DNA of 64,000 nt from UBA4877 sp002399345 (GCA_036752905.1 DAIORT010000003.1:62001-126000), one strand, 5' to 3'; positions 1 to 9,501 are shown, counted from the first letter of the stretch. The notes: generated from the letters alone by a model not told the origin. Made by a program: numbers and translations.

Positions 1-505
1 GGTGACGTATGCTTGCTGCTATGACCTGTGTTTCAATCCCGTAGGTATTGTATATCTCCATGATATCACCCACCATTTTCATACCATCAATACCAATATC
101 ATCCAGCCTGCCTACAAACGGGCTGGCATATGTTGCACCGGCGTTTGCAGCTAAAATTGCTTGATTTACTGAAAATATAAGCGTCATATTTGTGTTTATG
201 CCCTCTGAAGACAACACCTTGACCGCTTTTAATCCCTCGCTTGTCATAGGTATTTTTATAACGATATTCTGATGTATCTTGGAAAGAGCCCTGCCTTCTT
301 TAATCATCCCGTCACTGTCGGTGCTTATAACCTCGGCGCTTATAGGTCCGTCTACTATAGACACAATCTCCGCAATCAGATCTTTAACCTCCCTCTTACC
401 CTCTTTAGCTACAAGAGAAGGGTTTGTTGTGACTCCTGATATTATGCCCATATCGGCTGCCTTTTTTATCTCATCTATGTTAGCAGTATCAATAAATAAC
501 TCCAT
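1..505 (-). CDS. Transaldolase / fructose-6-phosphate aldolase family protein (3' end beyond window)
   Basis: Reading the minus strand from an ATG at 505 gives an open frame to the window edge (about 168 residues, C-terminus missing). It begins MELFIDTANIDEIKKA and contains GVTTNPSL and IVIKIPMT, hallmarks of the small transaldolase/FSA (TalC, MipB) family. The Schiff-base lysine is expected at K84 in that second motif. Members cleave or transfer dihydroxyacetone units between sugar phosphates in the cytoplasm. An AAGGAGG site lies inside the last codons of the fructose-bisphosphate aldolase gene, whose stop codon abuts this start, so the two are translationally linked. Whether it is a true transaldolase or an F6P aldolase cannot be told from this part. 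Confidence 0.9.
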   Translation of the reverse strand, partial: MELFIDTANIDEIKKAADMGIISGVTTNPSLVAKEGKREVKDLIAEIVSIVDGPISAEVISTDSDGMIKEGRALSKIHQNIVIKIPMTSEGLKAVKVLSSEGINTNMTLIFSVNQAILAANAGATYASPFVGRLDDIGIDGMKMVGDIMEIYNTYGIETQVIAASIRH

Positions 506-1372
506 TTATATTAAAACCTCCTTGGCCTTATCATCTGAACCAAACATAATTATTTTTTTCTTTATAACTTCTTTCATGGATTTTTTAGCAGGTCCGAGTA
601 TCTTTCTCGGATCATATTCCTCCGGGTTTTCATTGAGGAATTGCCTCACTGCAGCCGTAAACGCCTCTCTTATATCCGTATCTATATTTATCTTGTTTAC
701 TCCAAGATTTACGGCTTTTTTTATATCATCTTCCGGTACTCCCGAAGCACCGTGCAGCACAATAGGCATGCCCAAACGAGATTTTATCTCCTTCAATCTT
801 TCAAAATCCAGGTGTGGGGTTCCCTTATACTGGCCGTGAGCAGTACCGATGGCTATAGCCAAATAATCAACGCCCGTCTCTTTTACAAACTTAACCGCCT
901 CATCCGGGTCGGTAAACAGAGCATCATTATCACTTACGCTTACATTATCTTCGGTGCCTCCTATTTTACCCAGCTCCGCTTCTACGGAAATACCCACCGA
1001 TCTTGCTATATCCACTATTCTCCTCGTCTTTTCGATGTTTTCATCTAAAGGATACCTGGATCCGTCAAACATAATCGAAGTAAACCCATACCTTACGGCT
1101 TTCATCAAAATCGAGAATTCTTTACCATGATCTAAATGCAAAGCTATAGGCACACTAGCATCCGCGGCCATGGTCTTTACTATTGCCGCTATACTTTTAC
1201 CACCTGCATAATTAAATCCGCCTTCACTTACCTGTATTATCACCGGTGAGCTTAATTCTTCAGCAGACTCTATAATGGCCTGGGTACTTTCCAGATTACT
1301 TGTATTAAAAGCACCTATAGCATAATTGTCGATATTTGCCTTGGCAAGAATATCAATTCCGGGAACTAGCAT
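506..1372 (-). CDS. fba: Class II fructose-1,6-bisphosphate aldolase
   Basis: A 288-residue protein, the usual length for short class IIA/IIB enzymes. Visible motifs are the N-terminal AFNTSNLE, HLDHG at 79-83 (catalytic Asp81 and zinc-ligand His82), GTAHG at 176-180 and LHGASG at 206-211 with further zinc-ligand histidines, and NIDTD near 229-233 for phosphate binding. It reversibly splits fructose-1,6-bisphosphate into glyceraldehyde-3-phosphate and dihydroxyacetone phosphate in glycolysis and gluconeogenesis. A clear AGGAGG precedes the ATG. It sits between a zinc-ribbon gene and a transaldolase-like gene and is probably co-transcribed with both. A tagatose- or ketose-bisphosphate specificity is possible within the family. 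Confidence 0.93.
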   Translation of the reverse strand: MLVPGIDILAKANIDNYAIGAFNTSNLESTQAIIESAEELSSPVIIQVSEGGFNYAGGKSIAAIVKTMAADASVPIALHLDHGKEFSILMKAVRYGFTSIMFDGSRYPLDENIEKTRRIVDIARSVGISVEAELGKIGGTEDNVSVSDNDALFTDPDEAVKFVKETGVDYLAIAIGTAHGQYKGTPHLDFERLKEIKSRLGMPIVLHGASGVPEDDIKKAVNLGVNKINIDTDIREAFTAAVRQFLNENPEEYDPRKILGPAKKSMKEVIKKKIIMFGSDDKAKEVLI

Positions 1373-1379
1373 GATTTAA

Positions 1380-2027
1380 TTAACCTCCTTCTTTATCTGG
1401 TCTTTTATTTGTACTTAATATGGGATCGTTGAGTGCTATGGTATGTAATCCGCCGATAGACCTTAAATCTTTTATACTCCCCGCATATATAAAACCCTTT
1501 GCATGACAACTTTTACATATAAGTTCTATACCGTCCGGTTTTAATAATACATCAATATTATGATTTCCACAAGTACAGTAAAGATTCCCCTTTCCTGCTA
1601 TTTCGTGAAGTTTATTTACAGCCTCATACATAACCTCACTGTTTTTAAAATAATTATCAAAATCCAGTCCGTTAAGGACATTGTCAAGTTGCAAATCGAA
1701 GTCCTCCATAGATTTCAATATGTCCTTTTCATTCCCCCAAAAACATATCTTGTAGTCGGTCTTTGGACATGTCAATATATTTAATGAGCTTAGCCACATC
1801 TTTTTTCCTATGTTATATACGTGGTAATCACCACAGGCAATACATGGAACAGTAATGTTAAAATCCATCTTTCCCGTTGCTTCCATAGTTACAGTGCTTT
1901 TCCCACATTCACACGGAAACAGCAGCCTGCCTTCACCAATTAATTTGAAAGGCGAGACGTCTCCAAAGGTTAGTTTGCCACATTCTGGGCATCTGAATGC
2001 AAATGTGATTTCAGGATTTATCAACAT
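1380..2027 (-). CDS. Zinc-ribbon protein of unknown function
   Basis: A 215-residue protein I do not recognise by name. It has several Cys pairs typical of zinc ribbons: CPEC near 13-16, CEC near 39-41, CIAC near 62-65, CTC and CKSC in the C-terminal third. The first pair is followed by a beta-rich stretch, and no membrane segment or signal peptide is seen. The stop lies 7 bases before the aldolase start, so it is the first gene of the three-gene aldolase/transaldolase unit. A role in RNA or nucleotide binding or in enzyme regulation would be a guess. The zinc-binding prediction rests only on cysteine spacing. Confidence 0.75.
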   Translation of the reverse strand: MLINPEITFAFRCPECGKLTFGDVSPFKLIGEGRLLFPCECGKSTVTMEATGKMDFNITVPCIACGDYHVYNIGKKMWLSSLNILTCPKTDYKICFWGNEKDILKSMEDFDLQLDNVLNGLDFDNYFKNSEVMYEAVNKLHEIAGKGNLYCTCGNHNIDVLLKPDGIELICKSCHAKGFIYAGSIKDLRSIGGLHTIALNDPILSTNKRPDKEGG

Positions 2028-2080
2028 AATATATCACCTGCCTTTATATAATAATTCTCTGCATATGTTTAAAACCCTTT

Positions 2081-2131
2081 TTACAAATAAAAAATAGCCG
2101 ATTATTAAAATCGACTATTTTTTATTTGTAA
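2081..2131. terminator. Long inverted repeat, bidirectional terminator
   Basis: Arms 2081-2102 and 2110-2131 are inverted copies with one mismatch around a 7-base loop. Both arms are A/T-rich, so a stem with a U-rich tail forms on either strand. On the minus strand it closes the candidate small RNA at 2085-2344. Confidence 0.75.
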
Positions 2132-2344
2132 AATATTGCATATATGAGCTTCAGGGTTAGGTAGATAATATCAGACTGATGACAACATAATTCGCAAACC
2201 CATAGTCTCATCTACAAGTTTAAGTACACTCCGGCGTTTACCGCAGCTTTAAAATAACTACTATGCGAAAGCCGCACCTGCTTAAAGCTAAACGTTCTAA
2301 CGCCATATATCTCTCATATGATATACGCACTCGGCAGGGCACGT
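2085..2344 (-). ncRNA. Candidate structured non-coding RNA (family not identified)
   Basis: No protein frame fits here, but many separate helices do. Complementary pairs are 2161-2166 with 2220-2225, 2173-2177 with 2214-2218, 2233-2238 with 2299-2304, 2245-2252 with 2282-2289 (8 of 8), 2264-2267 with 2273-2276, and 2306-2311 with 2320-2325. The 2233-2304 set is perfectly nested. A promoter-like sequence lies just upstream on the minus strand and a strong terminator just downstream, giving an RNA of roughly 260 nt. I do not match it to tmRNA, RNase P, SRP RNA, a T-box or common riboswitches. 6S-like or raiA-like RNAs remain possible. The strand is inferred from the promoter and terminator. Confidence 0.5.
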
Positions 2345-2350
2345 TGCATA

Positions 2351-2379
2351 TTTAAAACTCGCTCCACTTAGGCTTTCAA
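2351..2379 (-). promoter_or_regulatory. Possible promoter of the candidate ncRNA
   Basis: On the minus strand TTGAAA (2374-2379) and TTTAAA (2351-2356) are separated by 17 bases. The -35 is good and the -10 is weak. Transcription would begin near 2344. Confidence 0.35.
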
Positions 2380-2387
2380 TAAAAATT

Positions 2388-2744
2388 TTATCCACATAAC
2401 TCACATATCTTTGCCTTTAATTCGCCTATATCAAAAGGCTTTTTCATGTAATATACCTCCGATTCATGAGGTATATGCTGGGTATCAGGATATTCGGATG
2501 CTGATACTACTATTGGTACCATTCCTGGATTCTTTTTCTTAATGTCCTCAAGCAGATCCAGACCGTTGCAACCGTTTAAGTTGATGTCGAATATTCCAAT
2601 CCTCGGCCTGTACTGCTCGGCAATCGACCTTGCTTCCACGTCATCTCCGGTACACCTGACGTCAAAACCAGCACTCCTAAAAACCTCGCTCATGAGCATC
2701 CTGATACCTGTATGATCATCTACGACCAGAATGCTTTTATCCAT
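2388..2744 (-). CDS. Single-domain response regulator (Spo0F-like receiver)
   Basis: A 118-residue protein that is only a receiver domain, with no output domain. The acidic pocket is D9/D10, the phospho-acceptor is D53, the switch serine is S81, and the conserved lysine is K102 in KKPFD. Stand-alone receivers of this size pass phosphate along a relay, as Spo0F does towards sporulation, or act by protein contact as CheY does. Spo0F is a reasonable guess in a spore former, but no kinase or phosphotransferase gene is next to it, so no symbol is given. A GGAGGATAGGGTGA ribosome site precedes the ATG. Confidence 0.85.
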   Translation of the reverse strand: MDKSILVVDDHTGIRMLMSEVFRSAGFDVRCTGDDVEARSIAEQYRPRIGIFDINLNGCNGLDLLEDIKKKNPGMVPIVVSASEYPDTQHIPHESEVYYMKKPFDIGELKAKICELCG

Positions 2745-2878
2745 TCACCCTATCCTCCATAGCTTAGCATACCGCTATGCTACGCTCCTAGTGTAATAAT
2801 TCTACATTTTATTTATTTTCCCTTCTTTATATCTATAAAAGCCTATAAATATTTATAATGTTTTCTGTTATATTGTCA

Positions 2879-4501
2879 TTATTCCAGAGATATAAAGACA
2901 GCACTTAATATTCCGCCTTCATTTTGTACTCTTGCGGTGACGGCATCACCTTCATCTAAATCTCTAAGCCTTATAATATCTCCGTCATCATCATATATCT
3001 TCGTATCTGACGTAACCAGCACTACCTTATCCGACGTCTTCTTTGAGGACTCGTCATACACTGTAATGGAAACCAGTTTTGCATTATTGTCGACTCTTTT
3101 TATCGTACCGGAGATCATATAATTCTCCTTTTTCGTCGAGGCATTGATTTTTACTATCTCATCGGACTCAACGTCGGCATCGATAAGAAAGCCTAAATGC
3201 AGGTTATATATACCATCTACGGCGGTCCTGCCGTCTACTTTTATCCTGGCATCCTTGGATATGCCGTAGGTTTCATCGCCATCTTCACCAGTTACGGTTA
3301 TACTCGGCATAGAGGATATGCATATCTTGGTTATGCTGCCGCTTATACTCCGGTCCATACTTGTGGCAATAACGGATACCAAAGTGCCATCTTTCTCAAT
3401 AGCCTTAAGTTCATCCCCTCTTTTAAGGTCCGTCCATTCGGCAGTCTTTCTGTTTCTCCTTATGTCTGCATCATCGGACAACGTGAGACTTGCCTTGCCG
3501 TCATCTGTATCCATGGTCAGTTTAAGCAAGGCTCCGTCCGTCTTAATTTCAGTAAGCGTACCTGTATAATTTTTTTCGCCGGGGGTTGCCTCTATACTCA
3601 ATACCTTGTCTCCAGATATTATTGCCTTGATTTTATCATCATGCTCAAGATCGTTAATTGTTGCGGCTTTGCCATCTTTCTTTACCGCGGCGTCCGCCAG
3701 ATGATACGATGTCCTTATGCCGTTTTTATCCTCTATGGTAATTATGGGGTCGCTACCGTAGAAGACAGAGAATACTGTACCGCTGATCTCGGCAGAAGGT
3801 GATCCCGGTGATTTGTTTAATTTTTCATATGAAATCGATAGTATTTTAGCTATTTCCGATCTCTTAAGCTGATTGTCCGGGTTGAATCTCCCACTGTAGT
3901 CACCGTCTTTATCAAAAACCCCCTGCTTTGCAGCCACCTTGACATATGCCCGCGCCCAGTCGGGTATGCTCTTACTATCGGTATAACCCAGCGCAGGATC
4001 ATTTAATCCCTTTGCCTCTGATTCTAATCCCATGGCCCTGACTATATAAACTGCGGCTTCATATCTCAAAAGCTTTGTCTGATTGCCGCCTTTATCTATA
4101 AATGTATTTAAATCATTTTGGGTAACCACGCCTTTATCCATGGCATAGGCCACCTCTTTTTCCGCCCAATCCGGTATTCTCGCCTGGTCTAGCATCGGTT
4201 TATACTTATTATAGGCTGCATCGACCTCGGCATTATTCCCGGTAGAGCCCATGCTCCTTGCTATAAGTATGACGGATTCAACCTTGCTTATATTATCTTC
4301 CGGGCGAAAATATCTTTTATCACCTTGAACCGTGCCCATAATTATTCCCTTGTTGTACATATCAGCTATGTACCGAGCCGCCCAGTGATCATCGTTCACA
4401 TCGGTAAACGTACCGCTGTCCGCAGGTGCCGCATATACCGCTGAAAGGCTCAGCATAAAAGACAATAAAATTATAAAAAACTTCTCCATAGTCTTTTTCA
4501 T
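2879..4501 (-). CDS. S-layer homology (SLH) domain surface protein
   Basis: A 540-residue secreted protein. It has a signal peptide (Lys-rich start, hydrophobic core, AYAA near 23-26), then about three SLH modules between residues 31 and 230 (FTDVNDDHWAARYI, IPDWAEKEVAYAMDKG and IPDWARAYVKVAA are visible anchors). SLH modules bind pyruvylated secondary cell-wall polymers. The remaining 300 residues are beta-rich repeats with recurring units such as DLEHDDKIKAI, DLKRGDELKAI and DLDEGDAVTARV, which look like duplicated small beta domains. No enzyme motif is seen, so it is probably a structural wall or S-layer protein. The start is supported by GGGAGGGAAATCACCT. Confidence 0.88.
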   Translation of the reverse strand: MKKTMEKFFIILLSFMLSLSAVYAAPADSGTFTDVNDDHWAARYIADMYNKGIIMGTVQGDKRYFRPEDNISKVESVILIARSMGSTGNNAEVDAAYNKYKPMLDQARIPDWAEKEVAYAMDKGVVTQNDLNTFIDKGGNQTKLLRYEAAVYIVRAMGLESEAKGLNDPALGYTDSKSIPDWARAYVKVAAKQGVFDKDGDYSGRFNPDNQLKRSEIAKILSISYEKLNKSPGSPSAEISGTVFSVFYGSDPIITIEDKNGIRTSYHLADAAVKKDGKAATINDLEHDDKIKAIISGDKVLSIEATPGEKNYTGTLTEIKTDGALLKLTMDTDDGKASLTLSDDADIRRNRKTAEWTDLKRGDELKAIEKDGTLVSVIATSMDRSISGSITKICISSMPSITVTGEDGDETYGISKDARIKVDGRTAVDGIYNLHLGFLIDADVESDEIVKINASTKKENYMISGTIKRVDNNAKLVSITVYDESSKKTSDKVVLVTSDTKIYDDDGDIIRLRDLDEGDAVTARVQNEGGILSAVFISLE

Positions 4502-4535
4502 AGGTGATTTCCCTCCCTTTTGTGTGTAATTATTC

Positions 4536-5136
4536 TTATATATATATTTCTGTGCCGGTCAGGTAAATCCTTCTAAACCACGAATTTTTATCAAAATGCG
4601 ACATCATTTGCCTGGATATACCATGCATTATTATATCCACAACATCATCTGCATCCCAATAGTCGTTCTCGGTCAGGCGGGATCTCAAAATGGTGGCCGT
4701 AATGCCTAATATCATATGAGCAGTGAGGTCCACATCTTGGCAACGAACCTCTCCCTTACTTACAGCGGATTCAAGCATCTTTATAGTGGCGCCAAGCACA
4801 TATGTCTTAATCTTCCTAAAATATTCCCAGTTATCTCCGCTTATATCACACGACTGTTTCAAGATCAGACCGGCCAGGTCTTTGTGTTCATTTAATAGCT
4901 CATTATGGATAAAAATATATTTCTTCAATCTTTCTTTAAACGGACGGTTCTCGTTATCTATATCCTTCATGAATATTATGTAGACTGTGCACGCATGCTT
5001 TATCACCGCCATAAATAGGTCTTTCTTACTTTTGAATTATTCGTATACTGTGCCCTTTCCCAACACCGGCCTGGCCGGAGATGTCCTCCATCCTTGCTCG
5101 GTCATAACCGTCCCTGGCAAAAATGCATGCGGCTTG
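4536..5136 (-). pseudogene. Decayed TetR/AcrR-family regulator of the adjacent efflux operon
   Basis: The intact frame from 5012 (158 residues) covers only the C-terminal ligand domain. The missing DNA-binding part is still readable upstream on the same strand but is broken. From about 5133 one frame gives a helix-turn-helix start (ACIFARDGYDRA, then MEDISGQAGVGK). An extra base in the AAAGGGC run near 5050-5056 shifts to the frame GTVYE, then a TAA replaces the expected Tyr codon before FKSKKDLFMAVIKH. No start codon remains, because the TolC gene's stop codon directly precedes the remnant. The family consensus GKGTVYxYFxSKxxLF fits exactly once these lesions are repaired. The C-terminal fragment could still be translated from the ATG at 5012 but could not bind DNA. 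Confidence 0.85.
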
Positions 5137-6372
5137 TTACTGTACGGCAACCTGCGCCGCATCGCCCATTCCGCCTGTTTGAGATACGCCAGGCAAGCCG
5201 ATGTCGGTGGATACGTCATAATTTATTTTGGCAAGGCCAAGCATATGCTGCGCCTTTGCCAGCTCCAGCCGGCACTCCATAATTGACTGCTGGGCGTTTA
5301 ATACGTCGACCACCGTACCCACACCGTATTTCAGCTTGAGCTGCACTACCCTTAAAGATTCTTTCTCAGCGTCGATATTCTGCTGCAGGACAGACAGAGC
5401 GGATGAAGCATTCATGAGATTTATATAGTTTTGCCTTACATCCTGCTCCACCGCATGTTTATCTGATCTTAATTTGGCCTGGCTATTATCTAGTTTTAAT
5501 TGTCCGTCCTTGTACTGGAAGTTAAAATCTGTGTAATAACTCTCTATCAAATCAAAATCCTGCTCATTTATATCTATGGCCCTCTTGTCTTCCATAATTT
5601 CCATGCGTTTTTCCAGTGCGGAGTCGACACCCTTTTCAACGTCTATGTCCGACACATCCGGTACAGTCAAGGAGGTCTCCAGTTTAAACAGCGCATCTGC
5701 CGGAAGCCCCATCTGCTTTTTCAGGCTGAGCATATCTTTATTCAGGGAGTTTTGTGTCTGATTAATCTGTGTCTTAACCCCCGTTACCCCTATTTTTGAC
5801 TGAAGCAGCTCCTCCTTTGTAATCATACCGTTATCAAACTGCACCTGTGCTATACTCTCGCCCTTCTTCGCCAGCTCCAGGCTCTTCTTTAATACATCGT
5901 GGTTCTGCCGGTCTTCAAGAATGGCATAATAGTCTTTATCCACCGCTATCTTTATGCCTTCCTCGACCTGTGCCCTGCCATCCTTGAGGTTATTCAATTG
6001 GGTCCTTAATTCTTTAGGTGCAATCAAGATCTTCCTGTCCGTATCGTACCTCCCTACTTCGGTACTCGGAGCCTTGTCCATGTTCTTAAAGACCTTGCTG
6101 TCGGCTATCTTATCTATATCACTTACACGAAACTTTCTCTTTAACGAATACTCCGTCTGATCAAATGTGTTTTGCAATTTATCTATATTCTGGTCATACT
6201 CTTTAAGACCGTCGTTGTTCTTAAGCGCATAATCTTCCGCTTCTTCCAGCGTAAAACTCCTCACGAAACTTTCTTCAGCGGCCAGGCCGACGCCCGGCGC
6301 CAACAAAGTGACCGATAAGACAGCACTTATAAGCAGGGCAGCCGCCTTATATTTTTTCCCGCTCTTCGTCAT
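5137..6372 (-). CDS. TolC-family outer-membrane-factor-like protein of an RND efflux operon
   Basis: A 411-residue exported protein: signal peptide at about 1-32 ending GLAAEE, then two alternating helical repeats rich in coiled coil (QAQVEEG and Q/N-rich helices), as in TolC. The GTVVDVLNAQQSIMECRLELAKA region resembles the conserved second-repeat helix of the family. It is last of three efflux genes and its ATG abuts the pump's stop codon, so it is coupled to the pump. TolC proteins form trimeric channels across an outer membrane. In Firmicutes without one, the homologues are thought to be wall-associated partners. The length is slightly below typical TolC (about 430-490). Confidence 0.85.
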   Translation of the reverse strand: MTKSGKKYKAAALLISAVLSVTLLAPGVGLAAEESFVRSFTLEEAEDYALKNNDGLKEYDQNIDKLQNTFDQTEYSLKRKFRVSDIDKIADSKVFKNMDKAPSTEVGRYDTDRKILIAPKELRTQLNNLKDGRAQVEEGIKIAVDKDYYAILEDRQNHDVLKKSLELAKKGESIAQVQFDNGMITKEELLQSKIGVTGVKTQINQTQNSLNKDMLSLKKQMGLPADALFKLETSLTVPDVSDIDVEKGVDSALEKRMEIMEDKRAIDINEQDFDLIESYYTDFNFQYKDGQLKLDNSQAKLRSDKHAVEQDVRQNYINLMNASSALSVLQQNIDAEKESLRVVQLKLKYGVGTVVDVLNAQQSIMECRLELAKAQHMLGLAKINYDVSTDIGLPGVSQTGGMGDAAQVAVQ

Positions 6373-9300
6373 TTACATCGCCTCTTTATTTTTATTTCTA
6401 TGCAACCTACTCAAGACAAAATTCTCCGCATCATCAAAGTAAGAATATATCGACGGGAGGATTAAAAGTGTCACCAAAGTTGAGAAGGTAAGACCAAAGA
6501 TAACGGTTATAGCCATCGGCTGCTCCATCTCCGATCCCTCGCCTATTCCCATTGCCAGCGGAATCAGACCAAGTATGGTTGTAAGGGTTGTCATAAGTAT
6601 AGGACGCAGCCTCGTCGGTCCGCCCTTTATGATGGCCTCGTCTCTTTCCAATCCGTCCCTTCTTCTGAGTGTGTTTATATAATCTATCAAAACAATGCCG
6701 TTGTTTACCACTATGCCGCCCAGCATAATAAGTCCTATAAATGCCGGGATGCTAATCGCCTTCCGCGTAATAACCAGGCCGAGTATACCCGTTGATAGCG
6801 ATATAGGCACAGACATGAGAATGGTAAACGGATGCAGCAGCGACTCAAACTGCGATGCCATTATCATATAGACCAAAATTATGGAAAGAATCAGGACCAG
6901 GCCAAGCTGCGAAAACGCCTCATTAAGCTGAGTAGCGCTGCTGCCCAGCTCAGCCGAGTAACCGCCGGGTAACTTAACTCCCTTGATAAGCCTGCTTGCA
7001 TCCTCGTTCACGCTTCCCTGATCCCTTCCCACTACAGAAGCCGTTACATGAGCCACTCTCGACTGGTCCTGCCTGTCTATCTCGGACGGCCCTGCGCCTA
7101 CAGAAACATCCGCCACTGTAGCCAGTGGCACCTGGGTCCCGGCAGGTGTCTGTATATACAGTGATTTCAAACCATCTATGCCATTTTGTTCATTCTGCGA
7201 AATCCGGACAACCACATCCACATCATTGCCGGACAGTTTATACCTGGTTGCCGTGGTTCCCTTGACCGCACCCTGGACGGCCTGAGCCACCTGGGCTGTC
7301 GTAAGGCCGTAACCAGGTGCAACGTCATCTTTCAATCTGATGACATACTCCGGCTCACCTTCACTGAAGCTTGTCTTGACATCACGGGTACCGGAAATAG
7401 ATTCAACCTTCTCTGCAATCTCATCGCTTATTTCCCGCAGCATATTAAGGTCATCGCCTTTAACATCAATACTTACCCCGGTGCCCATGGCAGAGTCTGC
7501 ATTTCCTCCCGCCATTGCCATAAGACCGGTGGATACATTTATCTTAACACCCGGCAGTTCCTTTAGTCTGCTCCTTATAACGTCGGCAACCTGGTCTGTC
7601 GAGCGTTTCCTCTCCTTTAAAGGCTTAAGGTTTATATTAAAACTCCCTTCATTAGTGCTTCCACCTACGGATAGGTTGGCTGCTCCTACCGAGCCCATAC
7701 TTAAATAGGTGGTGCCTATCTCGGGTATATCCTTGATCTTGCCATATATCTCCTTCATGGTCTTATCTGTCGTTTCTATATTTGTACCCTTGGGCAGGGC
7801 CGCATTGATGGAGAGCTGTCCCTGGTCCATATTCGGTATGAGCTCGCTGCCCACCATCGGAACGGAGAGCATTGTAAGGCCGAGGGCCAGCACTCCGACA
7901 AGCACCGTGATAAACCTGTGCTTTAATGAAGATGCCAGCAGATTGCCATATGATTCCGTTATCCTGTCAATCATGCCACCCAGCCAGTCTGAGATTTTAT
8001 TAAATATATTCTTTTTCTTTGGTTTTCCTTTCTTTACGCTCAACAACTGATATGACAGCATGGGTATGATTGTCACTGCCACCACCAGTGATGTAAGCAG
8101 CGAGAATGTAACCGTAAGGGCCAGTTCCTTGAATATCTGAGATGCGATTCCCTGTACAAATATTATCGGCAGGAAAACAGCCACCGTAGTCAATGTAGAA
8201 CCGCTTATGGCCAGGCCGACTTCCTTTGTCCCTTCACTGGCGGATTCAAACCTGCCGTGGCCTTCCTGCTGATATCTGAATATATTGTCAAGTACCACTA
8301 TGGAGTTATCTACAAGCATGCCAACACCCAAGGCCAGGCCGCCCAGTGAAATAAGATTGAGCGTCATGCCGGAAAAATACATAAGCACAAAGGTCGCTAC
8401 AATCGATACTGGTATGGATATTGCTATGATCAATGTAGCCCGGATATTCCTCAGAAACAGGCACAAAATAATAATAGCAAATATCCCGCCCAATACCGCA
8501 CTGCTCACCACATTTTGTATTGATATATTTATAAACTGGGAGCTGTCCATTACCTTTACCAGATGGATATCGGGATACTGCTGTGACATACTGTCAATCT
8601 CCTTATTTATATCCCGCGCCACAACGACCGTATTGGCATCCGATGCCTTTTGCACTATTATGCCCATGCCCGGTTTTCCGTTCATATAGGTAAGCGAACT
8701 TACATCCGCATAGTCGTCGGTAATCTCCCCCAGGTCCTTTAAATGCACCATGCCTCCTGCCGGCAACATTATGGAGGTATTCTTTATCTGCTCTACCGAG
8801 TTATACTCACCCTCCGTCCTTACCGTTATGTCCTGGCTGCTGCTTTTTATAGAGCCGCCGGGCATGTTAAGGTTTTGCGCTGCCAGTATATTGGAAACCT
8901 GACTCACAGAAAGACCGTATGTATTCAATTTGCCCTGGTCAAGATCAACCGTTATCTGACTTGTCCTCCCACCGGAAACCGTCACACTGGCAACACCCGC
9001 CACCTTTTCTATATCCGGCTTTATATCATTCACCGCTCTGTCCGTTAAGGCCACGCTGTCCATATCCCCCGATATGCTCATCATCATGACCGGCATCATC
9101 GAAGGATCCAGCTTGGTAACCATAGGTGTGCCCACATCATCTGGAAACACGGATTTTATCATATCCAGCCTTTCCCTTATCTGCGCTGTAGCGGTATCCA
9201 TATCGGTGCCTTCATTAAAACTCAAAATGACCATGGATGTACCTTCCTGTGATATGGACTGCACATTATCCACATTATTCACACTGGAAAGTGCGCTCTC

Positions 9301-9501
9301 CAGGTTCTTAGTCACTACGCTTTCGACCTCTTCCGGCCCGGCGCCGCTATATGTTGTAACAACGGCCGCCACTGGTAGGTTGATATCCGGCAGCAGATCC
9401 AGAGGTATCATCGTAACCGACACGACACCCAGCAGTATGACAACGAATATACACATCCAGGTGGTTACGGGATGCCTTATTGATAAGTCAACTATCCCCA
9501 T
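6373..9501 (-). CDS. RND-family efflux pump (AcrB/HAE1-like)
   Basis: A 1042-residue inner-membrane transporter of the usual full length. It has the N-terminal IRHPVTTWM segment, two large extracytoplasmic loops after TM1 and TM7, and the TM4 proton-relay sequence GLALGVGMLVDNSIVVLDNI, whose Asp pair drives proton-coupled export. A second copy of the family pattern appears near residue 930 (GGIVVNNGIVLIDYINTL). The substrate cannot be read from sequence; drugs, detergents or lipids are typical. The start overlaps the stop of the membrane-fusion protein gene by one base, and its stop abuts the TolC-like gene. The operon is preceded by a TetR-type operator. Confidence 0.95.
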   Translation of the reverse strand: MGIVDLSIRHPVTTWMCIFVVILLGVVSVTMIPLDLLPDINLPVAAVVTTYSGAGPEEVESVVTKNLESALSSVNNVDNVQSISQEGTSMVILSFNEGTDMDTATAQIRERLDMIKSVFPDDVGTPMVTKLDPSMMPVMMMSISGDMDSVALTDRAVNDIKPDIEKVAGVASVTVSGGRTSQITVDLDQGKLNTYGLSVSQVSNILAAQNLNMPGGSIKSSSQDITVRTEGEYNSVEQIKNTSIMLPAGGMVHLKDLGEITDDYADVSSLTYMNGKPGMGIIVQKASDANTVVVARDINKEIDSMSQQYPDIHLVKVMDSSQFINISIQNVVSSAVLGGIFAIIILCLFLRNIRATLIIAISIPVSIVATFVLMYFSGMTLNLISLGGLALGVGMLVDNSIVVLDNIFRYQQEGHGRFESASEGTKEVGLAISGSTLTTVAVFLPIIFVQGIASQIFKELALTVTFSLLTSLVVAVTIIPMLSYQLLSVKKGKPKKKNIFNKISDWLGGMIDRITESYGNLLASSLKHRFITVLVGVLALGLTMLSVPMVGSELIPNMDQGQLSINAALPKGTNIETTDKTMKEIYGKIKDIPEIGTTYLSMGSVGAANLSVGGSTNEGSFNINLKPLKERKRSTDQVADVIRSRLKELPGVKINVSTGLMAMAGGNADSAMGTGVSIDVKGDDLNMLREISDEIAEKVESISGTRDVKTSFSEGEPEYVIRLKDDVAPGYGLTTAQVAQAVQGAVKGTTATRYKLSGNDVDVVVRISQNEQNGIDGLKSLYIQTPAGTQVPLATVADVSVGAGPSEIDRQDQSRVAHVTASVVGRDQGSVNEDASRLIKGVKLPGGYSAELGSSATQLNEAFSQLGLVLILSIILVYMIMASQFESLLHPFTILMSVPISLSTGILGLVITRKAISIPAFIGLIMLGGIVVNNGIVLIDYINTLRRRDGLERDEAIIKGGPTRLRPILMTTLTTILGLIPLAMGIGEGSEMEQPMAITVIFGLTFSTLVTLLILPSIYSYFDDAENFVLSRLHRNKNKEAM

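Noticed and set aside
3197..3802. 201-codon plus-strand frame opposite the SLH gene
   Set aside because: It lies wholly opposite a gene with signal peptide and clear SLH modules, has no ribosome site and no recognisable motif. Treated as a shadow.
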